The position numbers were made by a program, and so were the translations under genes. DNA of 64,000 bases, taken from Janthinobacterium sp. J1-1 (GTDB lineage: Bacteria > Pseudomonadota > Gammaproteobacteria > Burkholderiales > Burkholderiaceae_D). This document shows positions 46,472 to 55,876 of the stretch, piece by piece. How positions within the stretch are numbered: the stretch's first letter is position 1; each line of letters starts with the position of its first letter. The stretch is from NCBI RefSeq assembly GCF_030944405.1, contig NZ_CP132339.1, positions 6,448,001 through 6,512,000 on the forward strand, read 5' to 3'. The notes beneath the pieces were generated by a model. The model saw only the letters and a program-made list of their open reading frames with translations. It was not told where the DNA came from and did no database searches.

Positions 46472-48586
46472 TTAACCTTTGGTACGGCGGCGCGGCATGC
46501 CATCCATGCCACCGCGCGGCTGGCCACCGGAACGCACCTGGCCGGCGCCACCACCGCCGCCAGTACGGCGCGGGCCGGTATTGGCAAAGCCGAATGCCGT
46601 TTGCAGCGGATCGGGCTGGCGCGGACCGCGCTGCGGCGCACGGCCTTCGCCGCCTGGACGGCCCTGGCCACCCTGGCCGGCCACGCGCGGGGCGCGGCCC
46701 TGGCCTGGCTGTGCACCGTCGAAGGAAGCAGCCGAACGCGGCTGGCCACCCTGGAAAGGACCTTGCGGCTGGCCACGGCCAGGACCACGCGCTTCGCCCG
46801 GACGACCCATGCCGCCTGGACGGCCCTGGCCTTGCGGACGGGCGAACTGGCCCTGTGGCTGGCCACGGCGCGGCGCGACCGGGAACGGATCGGCGTTGCG
46901 ATTGCTGACATCGATGCGGTTGCCGTTCGGCTCGTCATCGCGCTCCTTGCGGTCGACCTTGCGTGCTTCGCGACCCTTGGCGGCACCAGCGGCGCGCGGG
47001 TCACCCGAGGCCGGCATTTTCTTTTCGATACCGTAGGCGGCCAGCAGGTCGCGCACGGTGTTTTCATCCATCTCTTCCCAGCGGCCACGTTTCAGGCCGC
47101 TCGGCAGGGTCATCGCGCCGTAGCGGGTACGGATCAGGCGCGAGACGGTCAGGCCGATCGCTTCGAACATGCGGCGCACTTCGCGGTTACGGCCTTCGCC
47201 GATCACCACGCGGTACCACTTGTTGATGCCTTCGCCGCCGCCATCGGCGATCTTCGAGAACTGCGCCAGGCCGTCTTCCAGCTCGACGCCGGCCAGCAGC
47301 TTCTGACGCATGCCTTCTTCCAGCTCGCCCAGGGTACGCACGGCGTATTCGCGGTCGATGCCGTAGCGCGGGTGCATCAGGCGGTTGGCCAGGTCACCGG
47401 AAGTCGTGAACAGCAGCAAGCCTTCGGTATTGAAATCGAGGCGGCCAACGGCCAGCCATTTGCCGGCCTTCATGGTCGGCAGGCGGTCGAACACGGAAGG
47501 ACGGCCGTCCGGGTCGTTGTGGCTGACGATTTCGCCGGCCGGCTTGTGGTACACCAGCACGCGCGGCGGCTTCTTGCTGACGCGGCGCTGGATCAATTTG
47601 CCATTGATGCGCACATGGTCGGACGGCAGGATGCGCTGGCCGATATGGGCCGGCTCGCCATTCACGGACACGCGGCCCGAAATGATCAGGTCTTCCATGT
47701 CGCGGCGCGAACCGAGGCCGGCTTCGGCCAGCACCTTGTGCAACTTCGGCGCATCGTCGTCGGAGGTCAGGTCGCGGCGCACGGCGGTTTTCTGCACGCG
47801 GCCGGCGCCGCCCTCTTCGCTGTCGAACGCGTCGGAGGTGACGAACGAGAAGATCGCATCGGCTTCGTTCAGCTTGCCCGGCGCGGCCTGGCGGCCCTTG
47901 CCTTTCTTGCGGCTCTTGCCGGCGTTCTTGCCGGTGCCCGGCATGTCGTTGCGCGGCGCGCGCGGCTGGCGTCCTTGCGGCGCCGGCGACACCAGATTGC
48001 CTTCGGCATCGAACACATCGGCGACCGGCGCGGCCGCTTCCACTGCAGCGTCCTGTGGCGCGGCTTCAGGCTTGGCGGCTTTCTCGGCCTTCGGGCGTGG
48101 CGGCTGGCGCAATGCGCGCTCGGCCTGTACACCGCGCATCTGGCGCGGACCACGGGTCGTGCGCGCTTCTTCGGTTTTTTCAGCAACAACTTGCGGAGCA
48201 GTTTCAGCTTCCACGGCGGCTTCCACGGCGGCAGCCTTGGCGGCGGCGCGGGCGCGCGGCGGACGCGGCGCCGGTGCGGCAGGTGCTGCGCCAGCATCGG
48301 CGGTCACGGCATCGGCCGGCGCTTTCGGCGCGGCCTTGGCGCGCGGTTTTTTCACGGCGGGCGCTGCCTCGGCAACATCAACGGCAGGCGCGGCGGCGGC
48401 ATCGGCGGCGATCTCGGCCTTGGTGCGGCGCTTCGGCTTGGCAGCGGCGGGCGCGGCCTCGGTGACTGCCGCAACTGGCGCAGCGGCGGCAGCGGCTTCG
48501 ATCTGAGCCTTGGTGCGGCGCTTGGGCTTGGCAACGATGGCTTCGTCGCTGGCGGTAACTGTCTCGGGTGTGTTCGGATTATTCAT
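46472..48586 (-). CDS. rluB: 23S rRNA pseudouridine2605 synthase RluB
   Basis: 704 residues. The catalytic core is central: the S4 RNA-binding domain [20 protein letters not shown], then the RsuA/RluB catalytic motif [15 protein letters not shown] with the nucleophilic Asp, and [19 protein letters not shown]. Unusual tails surround the core: an N-terminal Ala/Pro/Lys-rich region of about 260 residues with repeated [14 protein letters not shown] units, and a C-terminal Gly/Arg/Pro-rich tail ([16 protein letters not shown] type). Such tails are common in this family's Burkholderiales members, but both together are long. It overlaps the scpB stop by eight bases. Confidence 0.93.
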   Translation of the reverse strand: MNNPNTPETVTASDEAIVAKPKRRTKAQIEAAAAAAPVAAVTEAAPAAAKPKRRTKAEIAADAAAAPAVDVAEAAPAVKKPRAKAAPKAPADAVTADAGAAPAAPAPRPPRARAAAKAAAVEAAVEAETAPQVVAEKTEEARTTRGPRQMRGVQAERALRQPPRPKAEKAAKPEAAPQDAAVEAAAPVADVFDAEGNLVSPAPQGRQPRAPRNDMPGTGKNAGKSRKKGKGRQAAPGKLNEADAIFSFVTSDAFDSEEGGAGRVQKTAVRRDLTSDDDAPKLHKVLAEAGLGSRRDMEDLIISGRVSVNGEPAHIGQRILPSDHVRINGKLIQRRVSKKPPRVLVYHKPAGEIVSHNDPDGRPSVFDRLPTMKAGKWLAVGRLDFNTEGLLLFTTSGDLANRLMHPRYGIDREYAVRTLGELEEGMRQKLLAGVELEDGLAQFSKIADGGGEGINKWYRVVIGEGRNREVRRMFEAIGLTVSRLIRTRYGAMTLPSGLKRGRWEEMDENTVRDLLAAYGIEKKMPASGDPRAAGAAKGREARKVDRKERDDEPNGNRIDVSNRNADPFPVAPRRGQPQGQFARPQGQGRPGGMGRPGEARGPGRGQPQGPFQGGQPRSAASFDGAQPGQGRAPRVAGQGGQGRPGGEGRAPQRGPRQPDPLQTAFGFANTGPRRTGGGGGAGQVRSGGQPRGGMDGMPRRRTKG

Positions 48587-49367
48587 TGTTCGTTTCTTGG
48601 CTGTGCTGACCTGGCGCAGCGTCAGCCGTTAGTTCTGGCGCAGGGTCGTGAGTATAGGCTTCGTCCGTGGGCGAAGCATCGGGGCCGGCATCAGGGCTTG
48701 CTGTCACTACTGTCACAGCCGTACTGCTACCTGCACCAAGCGGTACTGCAACGTCATTCGTTGCTTTGTCAAAATTTTCTTGCAGGGCGGCTTCCAGGGC
48801 TTCGAGCCCGTTGCCCTGCATTTCGCTGATTTGCTGCAACGGCGGCAGCTGGGACAGCGAGCTCAAACCCAAGTCGTCCAAAAATTGTCTGGTGGTGGCC
48901 AGCAAGGCCGGCCGGCCCACCACGTCGCGGTAGCCGATCGCATCGACCCAGCCGCGGTCTTCCAGCATCTTGATCGTCTGCGAATTGACGGCCACGCCGC
49001 GAATTTCTTCGATGTCGCCGCGCGTGACGGGCTGGCGGTAGGCGATGATGGCCAGCGTTTCCAGGGTGGCCCGCGAATACTTCGGCGGCCGCTCGGGTGT
49101 CAATCGATCGAGATACATCTTCATTTCAGGGCGGCTTTGAAAGCGCCAGCCCGACGCCAGGCTGACCACTTCGATGCCGCGCCCTTCCCACTCCTGCCGC
49201 AATTCCTCGAGCAGCTGCTTGATCGTATCGGCGCCGACACCGACCCCGCGCACGCGGCCATTGTCATCGGCATCGACGAACAGCTTTTTCAGGCTGTGGA
49301 TCGTCAGCGCTTCACGCGCGCACAGCAACGCTGTTTCGAGGACTTTCTTGGCCTCAATGGTGTTCAT
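48579..49367 (-). CDS. scpB: Segregation and condensation protein B
   Basis: 262 residues. ScpB forms, with ScpA and SMC, the condensin-like complex for chromosome segregation. Two winged-helix domains are visible: [21 protein letters not shown] at the start and [40 protein letters not shown] in outline with the conserved IAYRQPVTR motif. A C-terminal Ala/Thr/Pro-rich extension of about 60 residues is divergent. scpA is not in the window, which is unusual since both are often adjacent. It overlaps rluB. Confidence 0.93.
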   Translation of the reverse strand: MNTIEAKKVLETALLCAREALTIHSLKKLFVDADDNGRVRGVGVGADTIKQLLEELRQEWEGRGIEVVSLASGWRFQSRPEMKMYLDRLTPERPPKYSRATLETLAIIAYRQPVTRGDIEEIRGVAVNSQTIKMLEDRGWVDAIGYRDVVGRPALLATTRQFLDDLGLSSLSQLPPLQQISEMQGNGLEALEAALQENFDKATNDVAVPLGAGSSTAVTVVTASPDAGPDASPTDEAYTHDPAPELTADAAPGQHSQETNNE

Positions 49368-49705
49368 AGCAATTCTGTGCGGATATGTATTGCAATTCGT
49401 ATGCAGAGAAAGAAATCAAAACGTTCATTTCAACGTAACAGAGGGCATGCATCGCTGACGATGTCATGCTGGGTTACAAGTTGAGGCTGTTTTTCCGACG
49501 CCTTGGCCTAAGCGCGCAAAGCGGGAGTCTTGCGGATGCGATGAAAATCCTGCGATCCATGGCGCTGGCCTTAAATAACCAGCAATGAAACGAACTCCGG
49601 AGCAGCTGCTTCGCTGATGGCGGCGTACAAGCCGGGCGCGCGAGACAGTCGTCGTTTCATCCAACGATGCCAATTGTACCTGATAAAAAGCGGAAAAGCG
49701 CAAAA
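49368..49705. other. Intergenic region between scpB and glk
   Basis: No gene was seen; short open frames lack domains or ribosome-binding sites. It should hold the scpB-rluB promoter. The glk terminator lies at its left end in the minus-strand sense. Confidence 0.45.
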
Positions 49706-49730
49706 CCGGGCAAAACAGCATTTTGCCCGG
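49706..49730 (-). terminator. Terminator after glk
   Basis: CCGGGCAAAA (49706-49715) pairs with TTTTGCCCGG (49721-49730), 40 bases beyond the glk stop, with a T-rich region following on the minus strand. Confidence 0.8.
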
Positions 49731-49769
49731 CGTAAACGCTACAGACCGGCCCGCCTCGGGCCGGACTTC

Positions 49770-50789
49770 CTAGTGCGACGACAGTTTCTCGGCCAGGATG
49801 GCCGAGGTGCCGAGGAAGGCCGGGTATTGCGCGGTGATCACGAAAGTGGGTACCTGCGACACGTAATTGGCGAAGCGGCCCTTGCGCTCGAAACGGGCGC
49901 GGAAGCCCGAACGGTCGAAGCGCGCGCCCAGGCGTGGCACGATGCCGCCGCCGATATAGATGCCGCCCAGCGCGCCCAGGGTGACGGCGACGTTGGCCGC
50001 CACCGTGCCCAGCATGCAGCAGAAGGTTTCGATGACGTCGTCGCACAGCTGCGATTCGCCGGCCAGCGCGCGGCGCGTGATCTCGGCGGCCGGCAGCTTT
50101 TCGTCCGCCACGCCGGCACGGTCGGCCAGCGCGCGGTAGATCAGCTCCAGGCCATCGCCGGAAATCAGGCGCTCGGCCGAGACGTGTTCGAATTCGCGCC
50201 AGGCAAACTGCAGAATCGACACTTCCAGCTCGTTGAAGGGCGCGAAGTTGACATGGCCGCCTTCGCTTTGCAGCGCGATCCAGCCGCCATGCGAAGGGAT
50301 CAGGCCCGAGACGCCCAGGCCCGTGCCGGCGCCGATCAGGCCGATGGCGGTGTTCGGACGCGCGGTGCCGGCACCCACCTGGTGCTTTTCGCTGCTGGAG
50401 AGCATCGGCACGGCGCGCGCCAGGGCGGTGAAATCGTTGACCACGTCCAAGGTGGTGAAGCCGCACTCTTCGCGCATGGCGCGGATCGAGAACGACCAGT
50501 GATGGTTGGTCATGCTGAGGAAATCGCCCGACACCGGATTGGCGATGGCGATCATGGCGTGGCGCACGGCCTGGCCACCGGCGGCGACAATCTGCGGCAG
50601 GGCCAGGTAGGCTTGCAGGGCGGCCGCCAGACTCGGATAGTCGGCGCAAGGCAGCACTTCAACCTGGCCGATCTGGCCGGCGGCCACTTCCAGGGCAAAA
50701 CGGGCATTCGTGCCGCCTACATCGGCCAGCAGGCGCGGACCATCGGCGTAGGCGGAAGTGGGCAATGCGGGAGTAGACGAAGCGCTCAT
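49770..50789 (-). CDS. glk: Glucokinase
   Basis: 339 residues. It phosphorylates glucose with ATP to glucose 6-phosphate. The ATP-binding phosphate loop is [15 protein letters not shown], followed by [13 protein letters not shown] and [15 protein letters not shown] with the catalytic Asp, and [15 protein letters not shown]. The C-terminal part has [16 protein letters not shown]. This is the E. coli-type (proteobacterial) glucokinase; the slightly extended N-terminus before LLADVGG is Ser/Pro/Ala-rich. Transcribed alone with its own terminator. Confidence 0.96.
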   Translation of the reverse strand: MSASSTPALPTSAYADGPRLLADVGGTNARFALEVAAGQIGQVEVLPCADYPSLAAALQAYLALPQIVAAGGQAVRHAMIAIANPVSGDFLSMTNHHWSFSIRAMREECGFTTLDVVNDFTALARAVPMLSSSEKHQVGAGTARPNTAIGLIGAGTGLGVSGLIPSHGGWIALQSEGGHVNFAPFNELEVSILQFAWREFEHVSAERLISGDGLELIYRALADRAGVADEKLPAAEITRRALAGESQLCDDVIETFCCMLGTVAANVAVTLGALGGIYIGGGIVPRLGARFDRSGFRARFERKGRFANYVSQVPTFVITAQYPAFLGTSAILAEKLSSH

Positions 50790-51097
50790 GATTTTAAGTG
50801 TAAGTGGGACGCATGGGACGCCAAGCTTAAAGGATGAATGAGCTTCGAGGCAAGCAAAGTTTGTAGTTTAAGTACATCAAAAGCCGCATTTATCGGTAGT
50901 TCCACTCCAAATACGACAGGCAATCACCGGGCATCCAAATGAAGCAAGCGCTCACACTTGCTGTACGCCAGCAAACCATGTTGCGCAGCAGCAAAGGCAT
51001 CCTCCATCCGCCGCACGACAGGCCAGCCGTGCGCTACCGTCAGGAATGACGGATTGCCCCTGCTTTCGTAGGATTACTACCAATTCCCGACAACAAA
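50790..51097. other. Intergenic region between glk and dedA-rhodanese genes
   Basis: No gene seen; it holds the glk promoter (minus strand). Short inverted repeats such as CGTCA/TGACG near 51037-51050 are present but not diagnostic. Confidence 0.4.
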
Positions 51098-52060
51098 TCA
51101 GGAGGCCAGGCCTTCGTTGAGCAGGCCGGCAGGCGCCGGTTGGTCGGAGCGGTAGACGGCGTTCCAGGCATCGAGGCCGCCATGCAGGGGCTTGGCGCGG
51201 TGGAAACCATGTTCATTGAGCAGCTTGGCCACTTGCGCGGCCGTCACGTCGTTGGGGCAGCTGCAATAGACGACGATATGGCGGTCCTTGTCCAGGCCGA
51301 TCAAGGCCGGCACCGGTTCCTTGCCATTGAAGAACAGGGCGCCCGGCACGGCAGGTTCGAGCGACTGCGCCGTGGCGCTGCGCGCGTCGACCAGCAGCGG
51401 CTCATGGCCCTGCTCGATCAGGTCCAGCAATTCGGTAATGCTGATGCGTTCGACCTGCAAGGCCTGGCGGAAGCGGCGGCGTTCCAGGTATTTATACAGC
51501 AGGAACAGGCCCAGCAAGGTCGCCAGCACCAGCAGCGCGGTGCTGCCCATGGTGCTGAGCAGGTCCAGCACCCGCTCCACGCTGGCATGGAAGATCACGC
51601 CGACCAGGATGCCGGTGCCGCACCACAGCAAGCCGCCCAGGCCCGCATACAGGAAGAAACGCGACGCCGGCGTGCCCATGGCGCCCGACATCGGCGCGGC
51701 AATCGTATTAAAACCGGGCACGAACTTGGAGACGATCAGGGCTTTCGGGCCCCAGCGCTTGAATTTGTCTTCCGTCTGGCTGACGCAATAATCGGGCGAC
51801 AGCGAGATGCGGCACAGCAGGCGCAAGATGCGCTTGCCGAAATGGCGCCCTGCCCTGAACCAGGCCAGGTCGCTGATCAGGCAGGCCGTCAGGCCCGCCG
51901 CCAGCACCAGCGCGCCGTTCATGTCGCCATCGACCGACAGCGCACCCGCCACCACCAGGATAGGGAAGGCGGGAATCGGCAAGCCGAGCTGCTCCACCAG
52001 CACGATCCCGAAGACGATCAGGATACCGTAGTGTTCGAGCAGGAAGATAAGGTTGGGCAT
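51098..52060 (-). CDS. DedA-family membrane protein fused to a rhodanese domain
   Basis: 320 residues. The N-terminal 200 residues are a DedA/VTT membrane domain (HYGILIVFGIVLVEQLGLPIPAFP, WFRAGRHFGKRILRLLCRIS, SKFVPGFNTIAAPMSGAMG; about five membrane segments). The C-terminal 100 residues are a rhodanese fold with the active-site loop VVYCSCPNDVTAAQ, whose second Cys corresponds to the catalytic one, and HGGLDAWNAV. DedA proteins act in lipid flipping or ion homeostasis; fusion to rhodanese occurs in proteobacteria. The combined function is unknown. Confidence 0.9.
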   Translation of the reverse strand: MPNLIFLLEHYGILIVFGIVLVEQLGLPIPAFPILVVAGALSVDGDMNGALVLAAGLTACLISDLAWFRAGRHFGKRILRLLCRISLSPDYCVSQTEDKFKRWGPKALIVSKFVPGFNTIAAPMSGAMGTPASRFFLYAGLGGLLWCGTGILVGVIFHASVERVLDLLSTMGSTALLVLATLLGLFLLYKYLERRRFRQALQVERISITELLDLIEQGHEPLLVDARSATAQSLEPAVPGALFFNGKEPVPALIGLDKDRHIVVYCSCPNDVTAAQVAKLLNEHGFHRAKPLHGGLDAWNAVYRSDQPAPAGLLNEGLAS

Positions 52061-52086
52061 GGCGCTATCTTACCGCAAAAGCACGC

Positions 52087-53778
52087 TCAATTTTGCACAC
52101 CTCTTGGTATGGCGCTCAGTAAAGTACGGGTATACGGATGGACGGGGTTGCGATACAGCTCGTCCGAATCGGCCAGTTCCACCACTTTGCCCTGATGCAT
52201 CACCATCACCTGGTCGGCGATATATTTCACCACCGACAGATCGTGCGAAATGAAGATGTAGGACAGGCCGAATTCATCCTGCAAGTCCTGCAGCAGATTG
52301 AGCACCTGCGCCTGCACCGACACGTCCAGCGCCGACACCGATTCGTCGCAGACCAGGATTTCCGGCTGCATGGTCAGGCAGCGCGCAATCGCGATGCGCT
52401 GGCGCTGGCCACCCGAGAACTCGTGCGGATAGCGGTGGAAGGCCTGTTCCGGCAAGCCGACTTTATCGAGCAGCCAGTAGGCCTTGGCGATGCGCTCCTG
52501 GTCGTTCGCGCCGATCTTGTGGATGCGCATCGGTTCGAGCAAAATCTGCCCCACCGTAAAGCGCGGGTTCAGCGAGGCATACGGATTCTGGAAGATGATC
52601 TGGATCCGGCGTTTATAGGGCAAATATTCCTTGTTCGGCATGGCAATCAGGTCCTTGCCGTGGAACATGGCCGTGCCGCCGGTGGCCTGGTGCAGGCGCA
52701 GCAAGGTCAGGCCGACCGTGGTCTTGCCGGAACCGGACTCGCCCACCACGCCCAGCGTCTTGCCGCGCGGCAGGGTAAACGACACATCCTTGACGGCCTG
52801 GAACTCGCGCTTGCCAAATAAGCCTTCGCGCATGTAGAAACTCTTGCTCAGGTTATTGACCACCAGCACCGGCTCGTCGCCCGGCGTATAGCCGCGCGAG
52901 CGTTGTTTGATTTCCACACCGGGCCCCGCCTTGCCTTCCATATAGTCGGCAATCACGGGCAGCCGCCATGGCCGTTCGTCCAGGGACGGGCGGCAATGCA
53001 GCAACGCCCTGGTGTAGGCGTCGTTTGGCGCCTCGAACACCTGGCGCACTTCGCCCGTTTCGCGCACTTCGCCGTGGCGCATGACAATCACGTGGTCGGC
53101 GATCTCGCCCACCAGGCCCAGGTCGTGGGTAATGAACAGCACCGACATCTGGTGTTTCTTTTGCAGCGCGGCAATCAGGTCCATGATCTGTTTCTGGATC
53201 GTCACGTCGAGCGCCGTGGTGGGCTCGTCGGCGATCAAGAGTTTCGGCTCGCAGGCGATCGCCATGGCGATCATCACGCGCTGCTGCTGGCCGCCCGACA
53301 TCTGGCTCGGGTAGGCGTCGATCTTGTTGGCGGGATCGGGAATGCCGACTTCATCGAGCAATTCCAGGGTGCGCGCGCGCGCCTGCTTGCGGTTCATGCC
53401 CATGTGCTGGCGCAGCACTTCGGCGATCTGGAAACCGACCGTAAACACCGGGTTCAAGGAAGACATCGGCTCCTGGAAGATCATCGAGATATCCTTGCCG
53501 CACATATTGCGCCGCTCGGCGATCGACAGCGTCAAGAGGTCGCGCCCGCCAAAGAAGATGCTCGATTGCGGGTCGATGATCGTGTTGTCCGGTGGCAGCA
53601 GGCCCATCACGGCCAGCGAACTGACCGACTTGCCGCTGCCCGATTCGCCCACCAGCGCCACCGTGCTGTTGCGCGGGACGTTGAAGGAAATGCCCTTGAC
53701 GGCTTCGAAGGTGGTCTTCTTGTCGAGACGGAAAGTGACGCGCAGGTCGCGCACTTCCAACAGGTTATTCTGGTCCAT
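52087..53778 (-). CDS. Peptide ABC transporter ATP-binding protein, two NBDs
   Basis: 563 residues from the ATG at 53778, which has AGGAG six bases upstream (a TTG at 53784 is less likely). Two complete ATPase halves: Walker A VGESGSGKSVSSLA, signature QMSGGQQQR and Walker B LLIADEPTTALDVT in the first; Walker A VGESGSGKTTVGLTLL, signature FSGGQRQR and Walker B ILVCDESVSALDVSVQAQ in the second. This GsiA/YejF-type layout powers oligopeptide uptake from the inner membrane face. It is downstream of both permease genes, so all four genes form one minus-strand operon. Confidence 0.95.
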   Translation of the reverse strand: MDQNNLLEVRDLRVTFRLDKKTTFEAVKGISFNVPRNSTVALVGESGSGKSVSSLAVMGLLPPDNTIIDPQSSIFFGGRDLLTLSIAERRNMCGKDISMIFQEPMSSLNPVFTVGFQIAEVLRQHMGMNRKQARARTLELLDEVGIPDPANKIDAYPSQMSGGQQQRVMIAMAIACEPKLLIADEPTTALDVTIQKQIMDLIAALQKKHQMSVLFITHDLGLVGEIADHVIVMRHGEVRETGEVRQVFEAPNDAYTRALLHCRPSLDERPWRLPVIADYMEGKAGPGVEIKQRSRGYTPGDEPVLVVNNLSKSFYMREGLFGKREFQAVKDVSFTLPRGKTLGVVGESGSGKTTVGLTLLRLHQATGGTAMFHGKDLIAMPNKEYLPYKRRIQIIFQNPYASLNPRFTVGQILLEPMRIHKIGANDQERIAKAYWLLDKVGLPEQAFHRYPHEFSGGQRQRIAIARCLTMQPEILVCDESVSALDVSVQAQVLNLLQDLQDEFGLSYIFISHDLSVVKYIADQVMVMHQGKVVELADSDELYRNPVHPYTRTLLSAIPRGVQN

Positions 53779-53787
53779 GAGCAACTC

Positions 53788-54900
53788 CTATTTCACTTTG
53801 GGGTCGAGCGCATCGCGCAAGGCATCGGTAAACAGCGAGAACGCCGTCACCAGCACGGCCATCGCCGTGGCGGCGGCCGTCAGCTGCCACCATTTGCCCA
53901 GGATCAGTTCATTTTGTGCTTCGTTCAGCATGCTGCCCCACGAGACGGTACCGACCGGCACGCCAAAGCCCAGGAAGCTCAGGATCACTTCGGCCTTGAT
54001 GAAGCCCACCACCAGGATCGACATCTGTACCAGCGCCACGTGGCTGACGTTGGGGAAGATATGCGAGAACATCTTGCGCCAGTGCGAAGCGCCGATGGCG
54101 TCGGCCGCCATCACGTATTCGCGCGCCTTGTGCTTGATGTATTCGGCGCGGATCAAACGGTACGGACCGGTCCAGCCGGTCAGTCCCAGGATCAGCACAA
54201 TGGTCAGCACGCCTTTTTGTTGCAGCACGGCGGCGACCGTCAGGATCATCAGGATCGACGGGATCGACGTGAAGATGCTGTAGAACCAGTTGAAGAAATC
54301 GTCGACCAGGCCGCCGAAATAGCCGGAGACGGCGCCGAAGATGGTGCCCAGGACCACCGCCAGCAAGGCCGCCACCAGGCCCACCACGATCGACGTTTCG
54401 CCGCCCTTGATGGTTTTCTGCAGCACGTCGTGCCCCCATTTGTCGGCGCCGAACGGCAAGGTGGTCGCCTTGTGGGCAATCACTTTTTTCGCCTTGCCCA
54501 TCGTGCCGCGCAGGGCGGTGATGTCGTCGGCCAGCGGATCGGTCACGCCGTACATGTCGACACCCGCCGACGGATCGCTTTTCAACTGCGCGCGCAGTTC
54601 GGCGATATCGTCGGCCAAAGGATCGAGCACATTGACGGGCGTCGGCAGATTGCGCTCGTCACTGACGAGAATCGCGCCGTCGACACCGGCAACCACCGGG
54701 TCGGCGCCGGCAAAGGTGGGCGGCGCATAGCTGACGGCCACTTCATCTTCCCAGTTGGCGCCCACCAGGCCGCCGCTTGATGCCAGCACCAGCAGGAAAA
54801 ACGCGCCGACCACGGCCAGCGATACCATTGCAATTTTGTCGCCGCGCAAACGGCGCCACGCCAGGGCCCACAGGCCCGGCGATGTATGAGGTTTCGACAT
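53788..54900 (-). CDS. Oligopeptide ABC permease, DppC/OppC type, with insertion
   Basis: 370 residues from the ATG at 54900. The N-terminal OppC_N segment (RRLRGDKIAMVSLAVVGAFFLLVL) is followed by an unusual periplasmic insertion of about 90 residues that contains a repeated DPLADDIAELR and DPLADDITALR, and then the permease core with GADKWGHDVLQ, several membrane helices and the EAA-like loop ADAIGASHWRKMFSHIFPN. OppC-type subunits usually lack such an insertion. It is the second permease, four or so bases from its neighbours. Confidence 0.92.
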   Translation of the reverse strand: MSKPHTSPGLWALAWRRLRGDKIAMVSLAVVGAFFLLVLASSGGLVGANWEDEVAVSYAPPTFAGADPVVAGVDGAILVSDERNLPTPVNVLDPLADDIAELRAQLKSDPSAGVDMYGVTDPLADDITALRGTMGKAKKVIAHKATTLPFGADKWGHDVLQKTIKGGETSIVVGLVAALLAVVLGTIFGAVSGYFGGLVDDFFNWFYSIFTSIPSILMILTVAAVLQQKGVLTIVLILGLTGWTGPYRLIRAEYIKHKAREYVMAADAIGASHWRKMFSHIFPNVSHVALVQMSILVVGFIKAEVILSFLGFGVPVGTVSWGSMLNEAQNELILGKWWQLTAAATAMAVLVTAFSLFTDALRDALDPKVK

Positions 54901-54909
54901 CGTCACTTT

Positions 54910-55848
54910 CTACTTCAGTTGGACACGTGGATCGACCGCCTGGTACATCAGGTCGGTCAGCAGGTTGAAGAGCATGGTGGCGGCGGCGACATACACGGTG
55001 ATCGCCTTGATCACCGGAAAATCACTGCGCTCGACCGCCAAAATCACTTCACGCCCGATGCCGGGAATGCCGAAGAAGCGTTCCAGCAAAAAGGCCCCGA
55101 TCAAGAGCGCCGGCAGATTGGACATCACGTAGGTAATGATGGGAATGGCGGCATTGCGCAGCACGTGGACCCACATGATGCGCCCTTCCTTCAGGCCCTT
55201 GGCGCGCGCCGTGCGCACATAATCCTGGTTCGCTTCGTCCAGCACGAAGGTGCGGAACAGGCGCAGGGTCGGCGCGATCGAGACGGCCAGGCCGATCAGG
55301 ATCGGCAAGGTGGAATAGCGCAGCAGGTTTTCCCAGAAGCTGTCGCCCCAGCCCTGCACCGGAAATAATCCCAGTTTGTAGGCGAAGCCATACTGGAACA
55401 CGATGATGTAGACCAGGATGGAAATCGACATGCCGACCGTGCAGGCGATCATCACGGCGCGGTCCGTCAGCGAACCGCGCACGAAAGCGATGGCCAGCGC
55501 CAGCGCCACGCCGAAAAACGTTTCCAGCACGGTCAGCGGAATCAGCACCATCATCGACGGCCCAAGACGGGACGTGATGATATGCGAGACGGTCTCGCCG
55601 GTGGCCCAGCTCTGGCCGAAATCAAACGTGACGATCTGCTTGATGAAGATCCACAGCTGCACGTAATACGGTTGGTCGACGCCGAGCTGGCGGCGGATAT
55701 TGGCGATGCTCTCGGCACTCGACATCTTGCCGGCCAGGATATACGCCGGGTCGCCGCCGACCCAGTTGAACAAGATAAACACCAGCAGCACCACGCCCAG
55801 CATGGTCGGCAGCATCTGCCACAGGCGGCGCAGGATATAAGCAAACAT
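54910..55848 (-). CDS. Oligopeptide ABC permease, DppB/OppB type
   Basis: 312 residues. The N-terminal RRLWQMLPTMLGVVLLVFILF and membrane segments, then the conserved EAA motif YVRTARAKGLKEGRIMWVHVLRNAAIPI in outline, and GAFLLERFFGIPGIGREV with the C-terminal Dpp/OppB signature. It forms the channel with the OppC-type protein and the double-NBD ATPase. It is encoded just after the substrate-binding protein. Confidence 0.95.
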   Translation of the reverse strand: MFAYILRRLWQMLPTMLGVVLLVFILFNWVGGDPAYILAGKMSSAESIANIRRQLGVDQPYYVQLWIFIKQIVTFDFGQSWATGETVSHIITSRLGPSMMVLIPLTVLETFFGVALALAIAFVRGSLTDRAVMIACTVGMSISILVYIIVFQYGFAYKLGLFPVQGWGDSFWENLLRYSTLPILIGLAVSIAPTLRLFRTFVLDEANQDYVRTARAKGLKEGRIMWVHVLRNAAIPIITYVMSNLPALLIGAFLLERFFGIPGIGREVILAVERSDFPVIKAITVYVAAATMLFNLLTDLMYQAVDPRVQLK

Positions 55849-55876
55849 AATGATTCCTTAGCGTTATAAGCTGCGT

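Noticed and set aside
46448..48829. A 793-codon plus-strand frame opposite rluB and scpB
   Set aside because: It reads through the Ala/Pro/Lys repeats of rluB in the opposite sense; it has no ribosome-binding site and no recognisable domain.
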